IMG/VR virus record: IMGVR_UViG_3300009151_000437
Span: 1 to 22,434 of that record
Length of the DNA: 22,434 bases
Origin: a virus
Strand: one strand, 5' to 3'
Every line of letters begins with the position of its first letter. Position 1 is the first letter of the stretch. The position numbers were made by a program, and so were the translations under genes. Of the stretch, positions 9,101-16,336 are shown piece by piece. A model generated the notes under the pieces. It was not told where the DNA came from, searched no databases, and saw only the letters and a program-made list of their open reading frames with translations.

Positions 9101-10308
9101 GCAACATTGCTATTTATTTCATCTGACTTTGCTGTCAACGAATCAAGCATTGGCTTGTTGTCGTTGTACATCTTTGCGGCCTGATCTTGCAATGCATTTG
9201 CCCTACTAGCGGCAGCATTGGCGGCGGCAGCAGCAGCATTAGCAGAGGCAGCAGCACCTGAGTTCCCGTTTTCGTAAGAACTTACATAGCTATCGTAAGC
9301 GGCTTTTTGCGAATTAAATTCTTTTACTGCGGCTTCATTGTCTGCAATTAGTTTGTCATACTGTGTCTTAAACGGCGTGTACTTTTCATCAATAATTTTT
9401 TTGTAATCGGCAGAGTTTTTGTTTATTTCAGTGCGGATTGCTTCGCTTTCTTTTAGTTTATTGTCGTACTCTGTTTTTATTGGAGCGTAATCGGAGCCAG
9501 CTTTATCTAGTGCTTTTGTTTTTTCTGTGAATGATGCATACGAGCTTTTTGCTTTTTCCCAAAGTTCGGAACCCGCCATGTTTAGACTTGCGTAAGCAAT
9601 GTAATTGCCAACAGCTTGCGCTGGATCGCTTTTGCCGGATATAGCGGTGTTAAGCGCCGTCGCGGTAGCGCCCTTCATTAAGTTCAATGCTTGCGGGCTA
9701 AACCCCCAATTTGGATCTTCGTTTACCGAGTCAAAATAACTGCTCGTTGAAGAATTAACCAGACCAGATGTAAAGCCAAAAGATATGCCTTCAGCAACTG
9801 ACTTGCCGGTCATTGCCGCATTGATGCCACCCACAAGCGATGAGGTTAAAGCTGCGTTTGAAACCTTTGCAACCTGCACAGCCGTATCCGCTGGCAAATC
9901 AAACTTCTCCATCATGGAGTCGGTAAAGTCTCCAGACCATTCATTCACGGTGTAGTTCTTAATGTCTGCACCAATTTGCGTATCAGTCAAGAAGGAGGTT
10001 GTTGCATAAGATACGGCGGCAGACTTTGCAACATCCTCAAGGTTCCCGCCTTGGGCGGCTGTAATTGCTGCCGAGGTTACATAAGGAGGTATACCAAAAG
10101 ACGCACCAACTGCCATCGCGCCATATCGCAACAACGTGGGTATTGGGTTTTTAGCAATTGCACGAACAGCATCTGCGCCATAGTCCACAGCAGATTTTAT
10201 TTTGTCACCAGTCCATTTAATTGCATCGCCAGCAGCGTCGCCAACGGCTTTTAATCCATCACCAATTCTGTCGCCAACCCAATTAAATGCTTTTTCTGCT
10301 GAACTCAT
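6178..10308 (-). CDS. giant virion/ejection-type protein with coiled coil and Thr-Gly repeats (1376 aa)
   Basis: This is the largest gene. The N-terminal 60 residues look amphipathic (GDGLKAVGDAAGDAIKW), followed by Ala/Gly-rich hydrophobic segments to about residue 250. Residues about 265-415 form a long coiled coil with an Ala run. The middle is mixed, with no enzyme motif I can name. Residues about 930-1075 are a Thr/Gly/Ala low-complexity tract built from units such as GATTGATT. Residues about 1300-1320 contain DDIPAMLADGEFVFPADVV, a motif I know from the C-termini of many phage virion and tape-measure-like proteins. It could be an internal virion protein or a tape-measure analogue; its place after the nozzle gene and before the transglycosylase favours ejection. 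GAGGG precedes the ATG at 10308. Confidence 0.65.
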   Translation of the reverse strand: MSSAEKAFNWVGDRIGDGLKAVGDAAGDAIKWTGDKIKSAVDYGADAVRAIAKNPIPTLLRYGAMAVGASFGIPPYVTSAAITAAQGGNLEDVAKSAAVSYATTSFLTDTQIGADIKNYTVNEWSGDFTDSMMEKFDLPADTAVQVAKVSNAALTSSLVGGINAAMTGKSVAEGISFGFTSGLVNSSTSSYFDSVNEDPNWGFSPQALNLMKGATATALNTAISGKSDPAQAVGNYIAYASLNMAGSELWEKAKSSYASFTEKTKALDKAGSDYAPIKTEYDNKLKESEAIRTEINKNSADYKKIIDEKYTPFKTQYDKLIADNEAAVKEFNSQKAAYDSYVSSYENGNSGAAASANAAAAAANAAASRANALQDQAAKMYNDNKPMLDSLTAKSDEINSNVAKFDAIKYEIEKPVGSIHQDDSALAKTMTAVNGLFGNKTPLATIDDRNIAQKLKDASDNYQANYDSWSATKAVADKSAENYTKALAEVATRDATIDALNSGAITATKQDDAGNWVLSNGMTLTKDGKFMQDGSQQFTNAAGINQKPLDLTSSDGSKVNFSEKAGRLLSVSDAKNIAQRDYGVSLTDQEAAKFAGRDYTEASIPEILGYANTKATDAGFPDYKAYQNFGGNLDAYKASTFKPIDTSMAGGEQTAALNTGTVSDAGSGGTNSPTRYVPIQNVDANNKNAIAASDALSAAVARDGAPKNATFSPAYFDGEGYVSYVTSSDIDGKPTGYRMVYDPETGGIFYNWSGSGGEQSVDANGNPVLSDVVVIASKNPPKFDSTTGQFVNSSGQPVEAPAQTPSEPMPTDAVAEKPVEPIPPDVVAEKPVDSTIKNPFDISDVGTLLAIYGDGTSLVKNDSTGEQSTVNTVGDATAGSKVDLIVDSNTGETTAVVKTPDVVAPDITAPVTNELVTPVIPPVETPTENVFGAPAGTATETVPPVVPTNTTAEAGATTGAGTTTEAGTGSGTTTDAGVTTGATTGGVFTPGVTNETVAGTSTGTTTSSGTSTGAATGTTTGATTGATTNTTTGATTGAATGDTIGATTGTTIAGITTPGTTTGTTTGIPAKTNDLMSQFNSRVDQLVGSGKTPQEATSIAAQEIELGLSDIQKAAFEQEKAAADKAAADKAASNLALKISTNQSAANASNAAQQKSGMQSGLSLLKQSTSNDVANTIAPLAAGYLTAKQLTGQFESPLAKFLKAQEQPLGYENEYGVQPQGIAMNDLSYSYGNQRPIEDILNMGAPQAQDASTQNYTALPYAQGGMAGTRHGKYAQGGLSTPLMASGGKMRVDFRHGDAVTGAGDGQSDDIPAMLADGEFVFPADVVAAIGNGSTKAGSDKLYDMMHGIRAHARSAKPKDLPPQIKSPLDFLKRTA
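7090..7500 (-). repeat. degenerate Thr/Gly/Ala codon repeat tract inside the giant protein gene
   Basis: About 400 bases are built of imperfect 9- to 15-base units (plus strand around GCTCCGGTAGTAGC and variants), encoding GATTG, GTTTG, GAATG and similar. The units differ at third positions, so this is an old or diverging repeat and not a fresh tandem duplication. All visible units keep the reading frame. Confidence 0.7.
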
Positions 10309-10310
10309 TG

Positions 10311-10796
10311 TTAATCCCTCTGCTTACCAGTTGAGACTGTAAAAACACTGTTATCTTTGTCAAAGTGCGTTTTAACCTCCGGATTTTTCATTTTCTTTGC
10401 AGCCAACTTTAGCAAAGTAACATTTTCAGGAATGTGAGCAAAAGCTACAAGAAAATCAAAACCAATTTTTCTGGCGGCAGCCATAAATTGATGCATATTT
10501 TCAATGTAATTTTTAGCGGTGTCAGCGTTGTAGCTTTGCACAAGACCAACACGGCCATCAAATGCAGCAATAGTAAAAAGGGTATTGCCTTCTCTGATGC
10601 GTATCAAGCCCTTATTGCTGTACAACTTAATCATCGTGGCATAGAGCATCCGCTCAGGGGACACATGGGCCTTCTTAGCGCCATCAGCAACTATTTTTTG
10701 CCCGTACTTGTCCTCGTGCGCCGCTACCAAAAAAATATCTGTTGGAGTAAGCATATGCTGCTTTGAGTCTACGGGATGGATTCCTTGTGCGGCCAT
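10311..10796 (-). CDS. 161-residue hypothetical protein, possibly GNAT-like
   Basis: The ATG at 10796 (MAAQGIHP) is preferred; a GTG at 10808 would add four residues and overlap the upstream gene, and neither start has a clear ribosome binding site. The order of predicted elements (helices, then strands around NTLFTIAAFDGRVGLVQSYN, a helix AKNYIENMHQFMAAARKIG, a strand FDFLVAFAH, a helix LLKLAAKKM and a final strand SVFTVSTG) vaguely recalls a GNAT acetyltransferase fold, as in several small phage virion proteins. I cannot point to an acetyl-CoA binding motif, so the fold is a guess. It sits two bases ahead of the giant structural gene and after the nozzle-like gene. Confidence 0.6.
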   Translation of the reverse strand: MAAQGIHPVDSKQHMLTPTDIFLVAAHEDKYGQKIVADGAKKAHVSPERMLYATMIKLYSNKGLIRIREGNTLFTIAAFDGRVGLVQSYNADTAKNYIENMHQFMAAARKIGFDFLVAFAHIPENVTLLKLAAKKMKNPEVKTHFDKDNSVFTVSTGKQRD

Positions 10797-10800
10797 ACAA

Positions 10801-11058
10801 CTACCCACTTAAACTTGGATTTACGGCGTTCACCAATGAAAGCGCCCACTCCTGCCAATCATCAAATGCATCCGTCTGCGGGATGGCTTCGTTGGCAAAC
10901 ACATCAATTGCTTTAAGACCATTTCCCCACGTCTTCCAATCAGTGGTTGGTGATGGTATCTCAAGCTGCTGCGGGGCGTACAGTTCGCACATGAGCGATG
11001 CCCACGAGTCAAACGTGTGATACCGAGGGTCGTATATCTGTGCGGGATTAAGTGCCAT
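10801..11058 (-). CDS. 85-residue conserved-looking phage protein of unknown function
   Basis: The ATG at 11058 has GAGG a few bases upstream and overlaps the end of the nozzle-like gene by 11 bases; earlier in-frame starts lie deeper in that gene and lack support. The product begins MALNPAQIYDPRYHTF and contains many aromatic residues (WASLMCELY, TDWKTWGNG, DDWQEWAL). It is acidic, with no membrane segment. I have the impression of having seen the Tyr-Asp-Pro...Trp-x-x-Trp-Gly pattern in other uncultured phages, but know no function. Tight overlap with the nozzle gene suggests a virion accessory or assembly role. Confidence 0.65.
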   Translation of the reverse strand: MALNPAQIYDPRYHTFDSWASLMCELYAPQQLEIPSPTTDWKTWGNGLKAIDVFANEAIPQTDAFDDWQEWALSLVNAVNPSLSG

Positions 11059-13528
11059 ATGGCCTCGTATCGCCGATCTCAGCGGTGACCAAGAGCTTAC
11101 CAAGCTGGTAATTCCCGCCAACAACATTGGAGACAAACCTTAGCCTGATCTCCCTGCGCTGTTCGCGCATATCCAATTTGCCGGTGTTCTCATCAAAGAC
11201 GTATGGGCCAGTAGTTACATCCTCGGCCTGAGCAAATGGCCGTCCGGTGACATAAATTTCCATCTCACCAGATTGCACAAAGTCAGGCTCAATGCGGTCA
11301 ACCCGAAGCCATTTATTTATGCCATCCATTGCTGGCTGCGATGGGCCACCGCCTACCCAGCCCAAATCATTGGTCTCAAAATAACTTGGAATGGCGGTAA
11401 CCTCTTGGCCGTTGATCTCGTCGGTTCCAACCTCGTGCTGGTAGAAGTTGATTAAATCTGGCGGGGTTGAAAACGTCAAGGTATTTGTTCCTGTTGCCGT
11501 TGCGGCCAAAGAAAGCCCAATTGCTTGCGCGTAAATAGCAGACACAGGCACCGAAAAACCAGAACCAGTTCCGCCTATTGATGCCGCCGTTGCACTCAGC
11601 ACATTGCCAACAACGTAGTTTGATCCTCTGGCCGTGATGGTCACAGACGTTACCGCAGCACCAGAAACAATAATAGTTGCTTTTGCCCCAAATCCCGATC
11701 CACCAGTAAGGTTTACATTGGTGTACGTCCCATTGGTGTACAGCGAACCGCCAGTAATAGAGCCAAGTGTTTTTATGTTGCTTGAAGTAATTCCAATCAC
11801 GGTCGTGCCAGAGGCTATTCCTGTACCAGAGACAACTTGCAACAAAACAGCAGACGATTGATAGGTGTCTGTATATGCAAAGTAGCTGCCAGTTGTCAGC
11901 GTGTAAGCGGCAGAAAAAACAACCGTGCTTTCTGTGGTTGTCCAGCCAGCTTCAATTGGGTAAGCAAAAACTTGCGAGAAGTACCCTGAGCTACGATACG
12001 CACCCGTTGATTGGCCTACGTCATACCAAGTGTTTTCACGCACGTTGTAGACAATGGCATCAGTGCATTCTGTAGCGTCCCCGCGAGGGTAGAACCACCA
12101 AATCTCACCAAACCTTGGCACCTTGGTAACCCATACTTTTTGGCGCTGGTTGTAATTCAGGTTATCAAAGAACCAGTTCTGGTTCATTGTGTTTGGTATC
12201 TCTTTCACAACACCGTTGTACATCAGGAAGCGGTCAACGCCACACCAGTAATACACACCATCGTACTCAATAGCGCACTGGCTGGACATGATGGATGACT
12301 GGCTGCTGATGATGTCGTAGCGCCAGTATTGGGCAGGAGTTCCTGTCCCGCCGATGTAGGACACGCGAATAAGGCTGTCAACGCTCCAAAACAGGCCAGA
12401 AGGCGAGTTGGAGCCGCCCCTGACGGGTAATCCTTGGACAATCTTTCCGGTCGCTACATTGGTCGCATTTGCGTCCGCAGACACCCAGTCGTTGGTATTG
12501 CCTGCCGCGCAGTTTTGGATTAGGCCATTGTTGCCATACACAAACACATATGGGTGCAGGGATACAACCCCACCAGAGACCGAGATGTTGTTGTTGAACG
12601 TGATCGTGGTTGCGCCAGAGCTTGCAGTTGCCGCATTTGAAATTGTTACTGCTTGGAATTGACCAAGGGTAAAAACAAGCCCAGTAGTAGTACCTACGGT
12701 GGTGACGATTGCAGCTCCACCAGAAGTTGCAGACAGGGTAAAAGTGGTCGCAAAGTTTGTGGCAATGATGTAATAGGTTGTGTTGGTCGCAATGCCAGTT
12801 GCAGTGCCTGTCAGCGTGCCAGAAGTCTTTACCGTTTGACCAACAAACAAACCTGCGGTTGAAGCGCAGCTACATTGACCAGCTATGCCCGTAACGGCAA
12901 CAGTGACTAAGTTTGGCGCAGAAAGCGTTGAAGCGGTAACAGTAGTGCTTGCGGGGATGCCTGTGCCAGAAATAGATTGACCAGCGCCAATCAAGGTGTT
13001 GGTGGTAGCCAACGACATTGTGGTAGTGCTATTCAACACCACGCTGGCAGTAAACACGCCAATCTGACTCATTGTTGATCCAACAATGTCGCCTATCAAG
13101 ACCGGCGTATTAACAGTATTAGTGATGTCACTAAGGTTTTGACATGGGGCTGCAAGTAATGATTGAATGCCAGAGCCAGACACATCATAGAAGCCGTCAA
13201 ACTGCCACAAGTTGTTGTTTGAGGCGGTGAAGTTTGAAAGCGTGTAATTAGTGAACCCAGAGCCAACTCCATTGTTGTCAACGCCAAAAGATTGCAAGCC
13301 GTTGTTGTACCCGCTGTAAATGTAGTTTATGCCATTTTGAGCATTTAGCCAGACGCCACGCGAAGGGCCAGTCAATTGAGAAGTCATTACCCTGTACCCG
13401 CCAATCTTGCGGGGGCGTCCACGCTGGAAACGAACCCATTGACCAGAGGTGTAAAAATTTTTGTCAAAGACCGTTCCATCCCGCTGAATGCCGGGTTGCG
13501 TGTCAAGAGAAAAAACTTTTTGTCCCAT
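11048..13528 (-). CDS. nozzle/tail-hub (P22 gp10-like stabilisation) structural protein with inserted fibre-like modules (826 aa)
   Basis: The N-terminus, with GQWVRFQRGRPRKIGGYR (about residues 30-47), and the C-terminus, with an RREIRLRFVSNVVGGNYQLG-type ending, match the pattern I know from packaged-DNA-stabilisation or nozzle proteins of short-tailed phages, which close the portal below the adaptor ring. The beta-rich core includes SVDSLIRVSYIGG and KVPRFGEIWWFYPRG. Two low-complexity inserts interrupt it: about residues 140-320, Thr/Ser/Ala-rich with GTGIPASTTVT and an unusual CSCAS, and about residues 533-686, with a GGSLYTNGTYTN...VTITARGSNY module familiar from phage fibres. The start overlaps the stop of the fibre gene as TAATG. 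Assignment to the nozzle/gp10 group is by pattern and position next to the adaptor. Confidence 0.7.
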   Translation of the reverse strand: MGQKVFSLDTQPGIQRDGTVFDKNFYTSGQWVRFQRGRPRKIGGYRVMTSQLTGPSRGVWLNAQNGINYIYSGYNNGLQSFGVDNNGVGSGFTNYTLSNFTASNNNLWQFDGFYDVSGSGIQSLLAAPCQNLSDITNTVNTPVLIGDIVGSTMSQIGVFTASVVLNSTTTMSLATTNTLIGAGQSISGTGIPASTTVTASTLSAPNLVTVAVTGIAGQCSCASTAGLFVGQTVKTSGTLTGTATGIATNTTYYIIATNFATTFTLSATSGGAAIVTTVGTTTGLVFTLGQFQAVTISNAATASSGATTITFNNNISVSGGVVSLHPYVFVYGNNGLIQNCAAGNTNDWVSADANATNVATGKIVQGLPVRGGSNSPSGLFWSVDSLIRVSYIGGTGTPAQYWRYDIISSQSSIMSSQCAIEYDGVYYWCGVDRFLMYNGVVKEIPNTMNQNWFFDNLNYNQRQKVWVTKVPRFGEIWWFYPRGDATECTDAIVYNVRENTWYDVGQSTGAYRSSGYFSQVFAYPIEAGWTTTESTVVFSAAYTLTTGSYFAYTDTYQSSAVLLQVVSGTGIASGTTVIGITSSNIKTLGSITGGSLYTNGTYTNVNLTGGSGFGAKATIIVSGAAVTSVTITARGSNYVVGNVLSATAASIGGTGSGFSVPVSAIYAQAIGLSLAATATGTNTLTFSTPPDLINFYQHEVGTDEINGQEVTAIPSYFETNDLGWVGGGPSQPAMDGINKWLRVDRIEPDFVQSGEMEIYVTGRPFAQAEDVTTGPYVFDENTGKLDMREQRREIRLRFVSNVVGGNYQLGKLLVTAEIGDTRPYGT

Positions 13529-14772
13529 TAGTATGTACCGCCAAAAACTCCGCCAGTAAATGTGCCAGTGCCAGTAATCAACAGTCCTGTTGCAGTAAGG
13601 TCAAATCTTTGAACCCCAAGGACGGAAATGCCAAACTCGCCAGAGCCGGGACGATAAATACCTGTTGAGGTCTCTGAGCCAAAGTTCAACGATGGGCTAC
13701 CCGCCGTTCCATCAATAAGCGACAAGGCAGCAGATCCAGCAGTAACTGTTGCTGCATTAAGCAAGTTGGTGGAATCGCAAACAAGAATTGCTTGCTGGCT
13801 TGCAGTGACCGTTGCGGAGGATGCTCCAGACACATTGGTGGTAAATGTGATTGTGTATCCGGGGCCACCACCATTGGTTTGGTTTGTGATGTAGTAAACC
13901 TGAATTGTTTGTGGAACCACAATGGTGACGTTACCAGTCAAAGTGCCCGTGTACTTTTGAATGGTGTTTGACGCCTCTGCGGCGGTCAATGTGTACGTCC
14001 CAGATACAACTGCCTTAGTCAACTGGCTAAAATTAAATTGCGTGTTTTGACCAAGACCGACCGTGTAAAAAGCTGAACCAGAGCAACAAATAATGCAAGA
14101 ATCATCTGGCTGCAAAATAATAGAAGCAGCGCCATTGATTAGGTTGCCGCCTGAAGGAGAGACAGTCAATGTTCCAGTGCCTCCGTTTCGCAGCAGCATA
14201 AACCAGTTATCGCCAAGTGTGCCAACAGAAGACAGTGTTAGGGTTCCAGAGCCGCCAGTCCAAATGTAAGATGACGCCCTATCGGAAGAGACCGCCGTGT
14301 AATTTGTTCCAAAGGTTTGTACAGGGTATGCGGTATTGAGCGTGTTGGTTATTGCAAGCAGCCCATACCCAGCAAGCGTTGCCGCATCGGTGTTGGATGA
14401 TCCCAAGCCAAACGCAATGATCCCCCAAGTCCCGTACTCATCAGGATTGGCGGTGATGTATATGTATTGAGCCTGACTTGGCTGCACAGTAACGATTACA
14501 TGGGAACCAGAGTAGTCGTAAACCGTAACCGCAAAGCTACCAGTGTTTCGAATCAAAGCATCCTGACCAACAGACGTTTGATTTGCCGGAGGCATATACA
14601 GGCCATATGCAGCAGATGGAGAACTAACCTGCATAATCCGAGCGGCAACACTGTCTGTAACGCTGCCATTGATGGGCCATTCCAACTGCGTGTTAGCAGC
14701 CAGAGTGATTGAGCGGAACGATACGTCCGTAGGCTGGATTACTTGTCCAGTAAAAGGTGATGTAAAACTCAT
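13528..14772 (-). CDS. tail fibre/spike-like structural protein (414 aa)
   Basis: The protein is rich in Thr, Ser, Gly and Val and looks all-beta. It starts MSFTSPFTGQVIQPTDVSFR. Middle segments such as YTAVSSDRASSYIWTGGSGT and SGTYTLTAAEASNTIQKYTG resemble trimeric fibre modules. Near the C-terminus SPSLNFGSETSTGIYRPG (about residues 358-375) matches a motif common in phage fibres just before terminal fibre repeats or an S74 chaperone. Here the protein ends about 40 residues later (GGVFGGTY) with no S74 domain. It lies between the adaptor and nozzle genes, joined to both by TAATG junctions, so it may be a neck or tail-attached fibre. Receptor binding is inferred, not shown. Confidence 0.65.
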   Translation of the reverse strand: MSFTSPFTGQVIQPTDVSFRSITLAANTQLEWPINGSVTDSVAARIMQVSSPSAAYGLYMPPANQTSVGQDALIRNTGSFAVTVYDYSGSHVIVTVQPSQAQYIYITANPDEYGTWGIIAFGLGSSNTDAATLAGYGLLAITNTLNTAYPVQTFGTNYTAVSSDRASSYIWTGGSGTLTLSSVGTLGDNWFMLLRNGGTGTLTVSPSGGNLINGAASIILQPDDSCIICCSGSAFYTVGLGQNTQFNFSQLTKAVVSGTYTLTAAEASNTIQKYTGTLTGNVTIVVPQTIQVYYITNQTNGGGPGYTITFTTNVSGASSATVTASQQAILVCDSTNLLNAATVTAGSAALSLIDGTAGSPSLNFGSETSTGIYRPGSGEFGISVLGVQRFDLTATGLLITGTGTFTGGVFGGTY

Positions 14773-15407
14773 TATGAATCCCTTGCAATTGCTTGCCTGT
14801 CAGCCAGCCGGTTAAGATTTTCGGTTTGCAAAACCGCAATGATCTTGTCGTACTGCGCTTGCCACATTGGTATGCGCTCGTCGTTTTTGAGGAATGGCAT
14901 TGCTTGCAACAAAGATCCGTACAGCAGAGCTTGCGGAGCGTACTGGGTAAACCAGTTGCTTTGGTTGGACGAGTCAAGCGGTTGGTTGCGCTCGTAGTAC
15001 AAGACCTCGTAGCTGTATGCAACCGCTGGGGTGGGTGCCACCAACCAGTGTTCGTAATCGTAATCGCAGAAGTACAGTGGAACGTCCGTTGAACTGGCGT
15101 TAGGCCAATACTCGCGCAGGTATTCGTAAGTTCGCAGAAGAACGGGCTGGCGCTTGCTTGAAACGGTCACATTCATGGATACCGTCTTGCGCCAACGGGC
15201 AGGCTTTGCAATCGTGGCCTCTCCCAAAACCATGTTGCTGCCCACGACCACCAAGTTGCCAAGGAATTTAATTTCGGATGCAATGATCTGCTCGGCCAGC
15301 ATGATGAACTGAGGAATTTTTGCCAGCGTGGTGGCGTCCGTCCGCTCCAAATAAGACTGAATGTCTTCTACAAGGGAGTCATACGTCATTACCGAAGCGG
15401 TCGTCAT
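14772..15407 (-). CDS. head-tail adaptor protein (gp4/gp11-like, SU10-adaptor type), 211 aa
   Basis: The N-terminal helix YDSLVEDIQSYLER, the segment IPQFIMLAEQIIASEI, the following VVVGSNMVLGEATIAKPARWR, then YEYLREYWPNA, LYFCDYDYEHWLVAPTP and YSYEVLYYERNQPLD, and finally the helix APQALLYGSLLQAMPF are the signature order of phage adaptor proteins that form the ring below the portal. The length of about 210 residues is usual. The start at 15407 has GAGAGG upstream. The stop overlaps the start of the fibre-like gene (TAATG). It lies directly after the lysis cassette, which splits the adaptor genes of this phage into two groups. Confidence 0.8.
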   Translation of the reverse strand: MTTASVMTYDSLVEDIQSYLERTDATTLAKIPQFIMLAEQIIASEIKFLGNLVVVGSNMVLGEATIAKPARWRKTVSMNVTVSSKRQPVLLRTYEYLREYWPNASSTDVPLYFCDYDYEHWLVAPTPAVAYSYEVLYYERNQPLDSSNQSNWFTQYAPQALLYGSLLQAMPFLKNDERIPMWQAQYDKIIAVLQTENLNRLADRQAIARDS

Positions 15408-15431
15408 ACATTCCTCTCAAATCAGTCCTTA

Positions 15432-15866
15432 TTACCCTTGATTGTAAGGGCGGGTGCCCTGTTTGTCGATAATCAAAACCTGACCACGAGGCTTGCCTTT
15501 GGGGTCGTTTGGCACCGAAATATGCGTCCAGCGGTCAAACTCACGAATTAGCTGATCAAAGGGCAGCTTTGCAGCCATCACCGCCTTGACTACACCGTCG
15601 GGGGCCACGCCGGGTACACGAATGTCAGCAGCACAACCGACCCGATGCTGAGAAGTGTCTTTACTGCCCACTGCATCATTTACTTGTTTGCTCCGAAATG
15701 CGCTATTGACCATGATCGGTACGCCACCCAAAACGCTTTTAACTTGTTCCAAAAGGACAGCCAAGCGCTTGAGATTTTCTGTTTCAGTAGGGTTAGGTTC
15801 ATTTTTAAATTCTCGGTGATCGGTAACGATTAATTCTTCCAACGTGAAATTAGGTGTCAAGTTCAT
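15432..15866 (-). CDS. M15-family zinc peptidase endolysin
   Basis: The 144-residue product shows all marks of the M15 (D-Ala-D-Ala carboxypeptidase / L-Ala-D-Glu endopeptidase-like) fold: NSAFRS (residues 54-59), zinc ligands His74 and Asp81 in SQHRVGCAAD, a downstream FDQLIREF with Glu109 as likely catalytic base, and WTHISV with the third zinc ligand His115. These enzymes cut peptide bonds in peptidoglycan. It lacks a signal peptide, so it would need a holin to reach the wall. It follows the spanin gene with an ATGA overlap, consistent with being the lysis endolysin. The exact bond cleaved cannot be told from sequence. Confidence 0.88.
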   Translation of the reverse strand: MNLTPNFTLEELIVTDHREFKNEPNPTETENLKRLAVLLEQVKSVLGGVPIMVNSAFRSKQVNDAVGSKDTSQHRVGCAADIRVPGVAPDGVVKAVMAAKLPFDQLIREFDRWTHISVPNDPKGKPRGQVLIIDKQGTRPYNQG

Positions 15867-16336
15867 TTAGAACCCCTCATTTTTTCGTATTGGTCGATGC
15901 AGGCGTTAAGGTTACGGATGGCTTGATCTCCTCGGCTGGTGAGATCGACAAGAGCTTGAGCAACTCCTGAGTCAAGCTCGGCTCTTGTTTCTGTATTTCC
16001 ACTGGCAACGGTGGTATCTGCGGGGGTATGTACTGGGCAGGCGGGGGCTTTGACAGGAATGAACAGCTTGCGCTCACCATTGGCAATATCAGAACGCAGC
16101 TTAGTTTCTTTAGCTTTTGCAACATCGTTGGATTTCCTTAAAGTTTCGGCATACGTTTGGGCAACTTCACCCATACGCTGTTCTGCTTCCCGTGCTTGCT
16201 GGTTTAAACGGGCAATTTCAATTTGCTGACGCGCATACTCACTTTGCTTGCCACTGTAATATCCTGCGCTAAAACTACCTAGCAACGCCAACACAATGCC
16301 AAGGATTACCCAAGGGTTAAATAGGCTTAACATCAT
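15863..16336 (-). CDS. i-spanin (Rz-like inner-membrane lysis protein)
   Basis: This 157-residue protein has one N-terminal transmembrane segment (about residues 8-26, WVILGIVLALLGSFSAGYY), followed by a charged coiled coil (about 30-95) with a periplasmic topology, as in phage lambda Rz. It pairs with an outer-membrane lipoprotein to fuse the two membranes at the end of lysis. The start is one of two consecutive ATG codons (16336 or 16333) inside the last codons of the upstream holin-like gene, with no clear ribosome binding site, suggesting coupling. The o-spanin gene is entirely nested in it in another frame. Downstream, its stop overlaps the endolysin start. Confidence 0.88.
   Translation of the reverse strand: MMLSLFNPWVILGIVLALLGSFSAGYYSGKQSEYARQQIEIARLNQQAREAEQRMGEVAQTYAETLRKSNDVAKAKETKLRSDIANGERKLFIPVKAPACPVHTPADTTVASGNTETRAELDSGVAQALVDLTSRGDQAIRNLNACIDQYEKMRGSK
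15877..16125 (-). CDS. o-spanin (Rz1-like outer-membrane lipoprotein) nested within the Rz-like gene
   Basis: The 82-residue product begins with a Lys-containing signal sequence and lipobox (LKKLSCVLILPMVSASC; lipidated Cys21). This fits the broad lipoprotein pattern, although Ser at -3 is not the commonest residue. After the Cys the protein is proline-rich (KPPPAQYIPPQIPPLP), a hallmark of Rz1 proteins. It lies wholly inside the i-spanin gene in a different reading frame, the same arrangement as lambda Rz/Rz1. TAAGGAA (16134-16140) precedes the ATG at 16125. Lipoprotein anchoring in the outer membrane implies a Gram-negative host. Confidence 0.88.
   Translation of the reverse strand: MLQKLKKLSCVLILPMVSASCSFLSKPPPAQYIPPQIPPLPVEIQKQEPSLTQELLKLLSISPAEEIKPSVTLTPASTNTKK
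16134..16140 (-). promoter_or_regulatory. internal ribosome binding site for the nested o-spanin gene
   Basis: TAAGGAA on the minus strand, inside the Rz-like gene, lies eight bases before the Rz1-like ATG at 16125 and supports independent initiation there. Confidence 0.6.
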
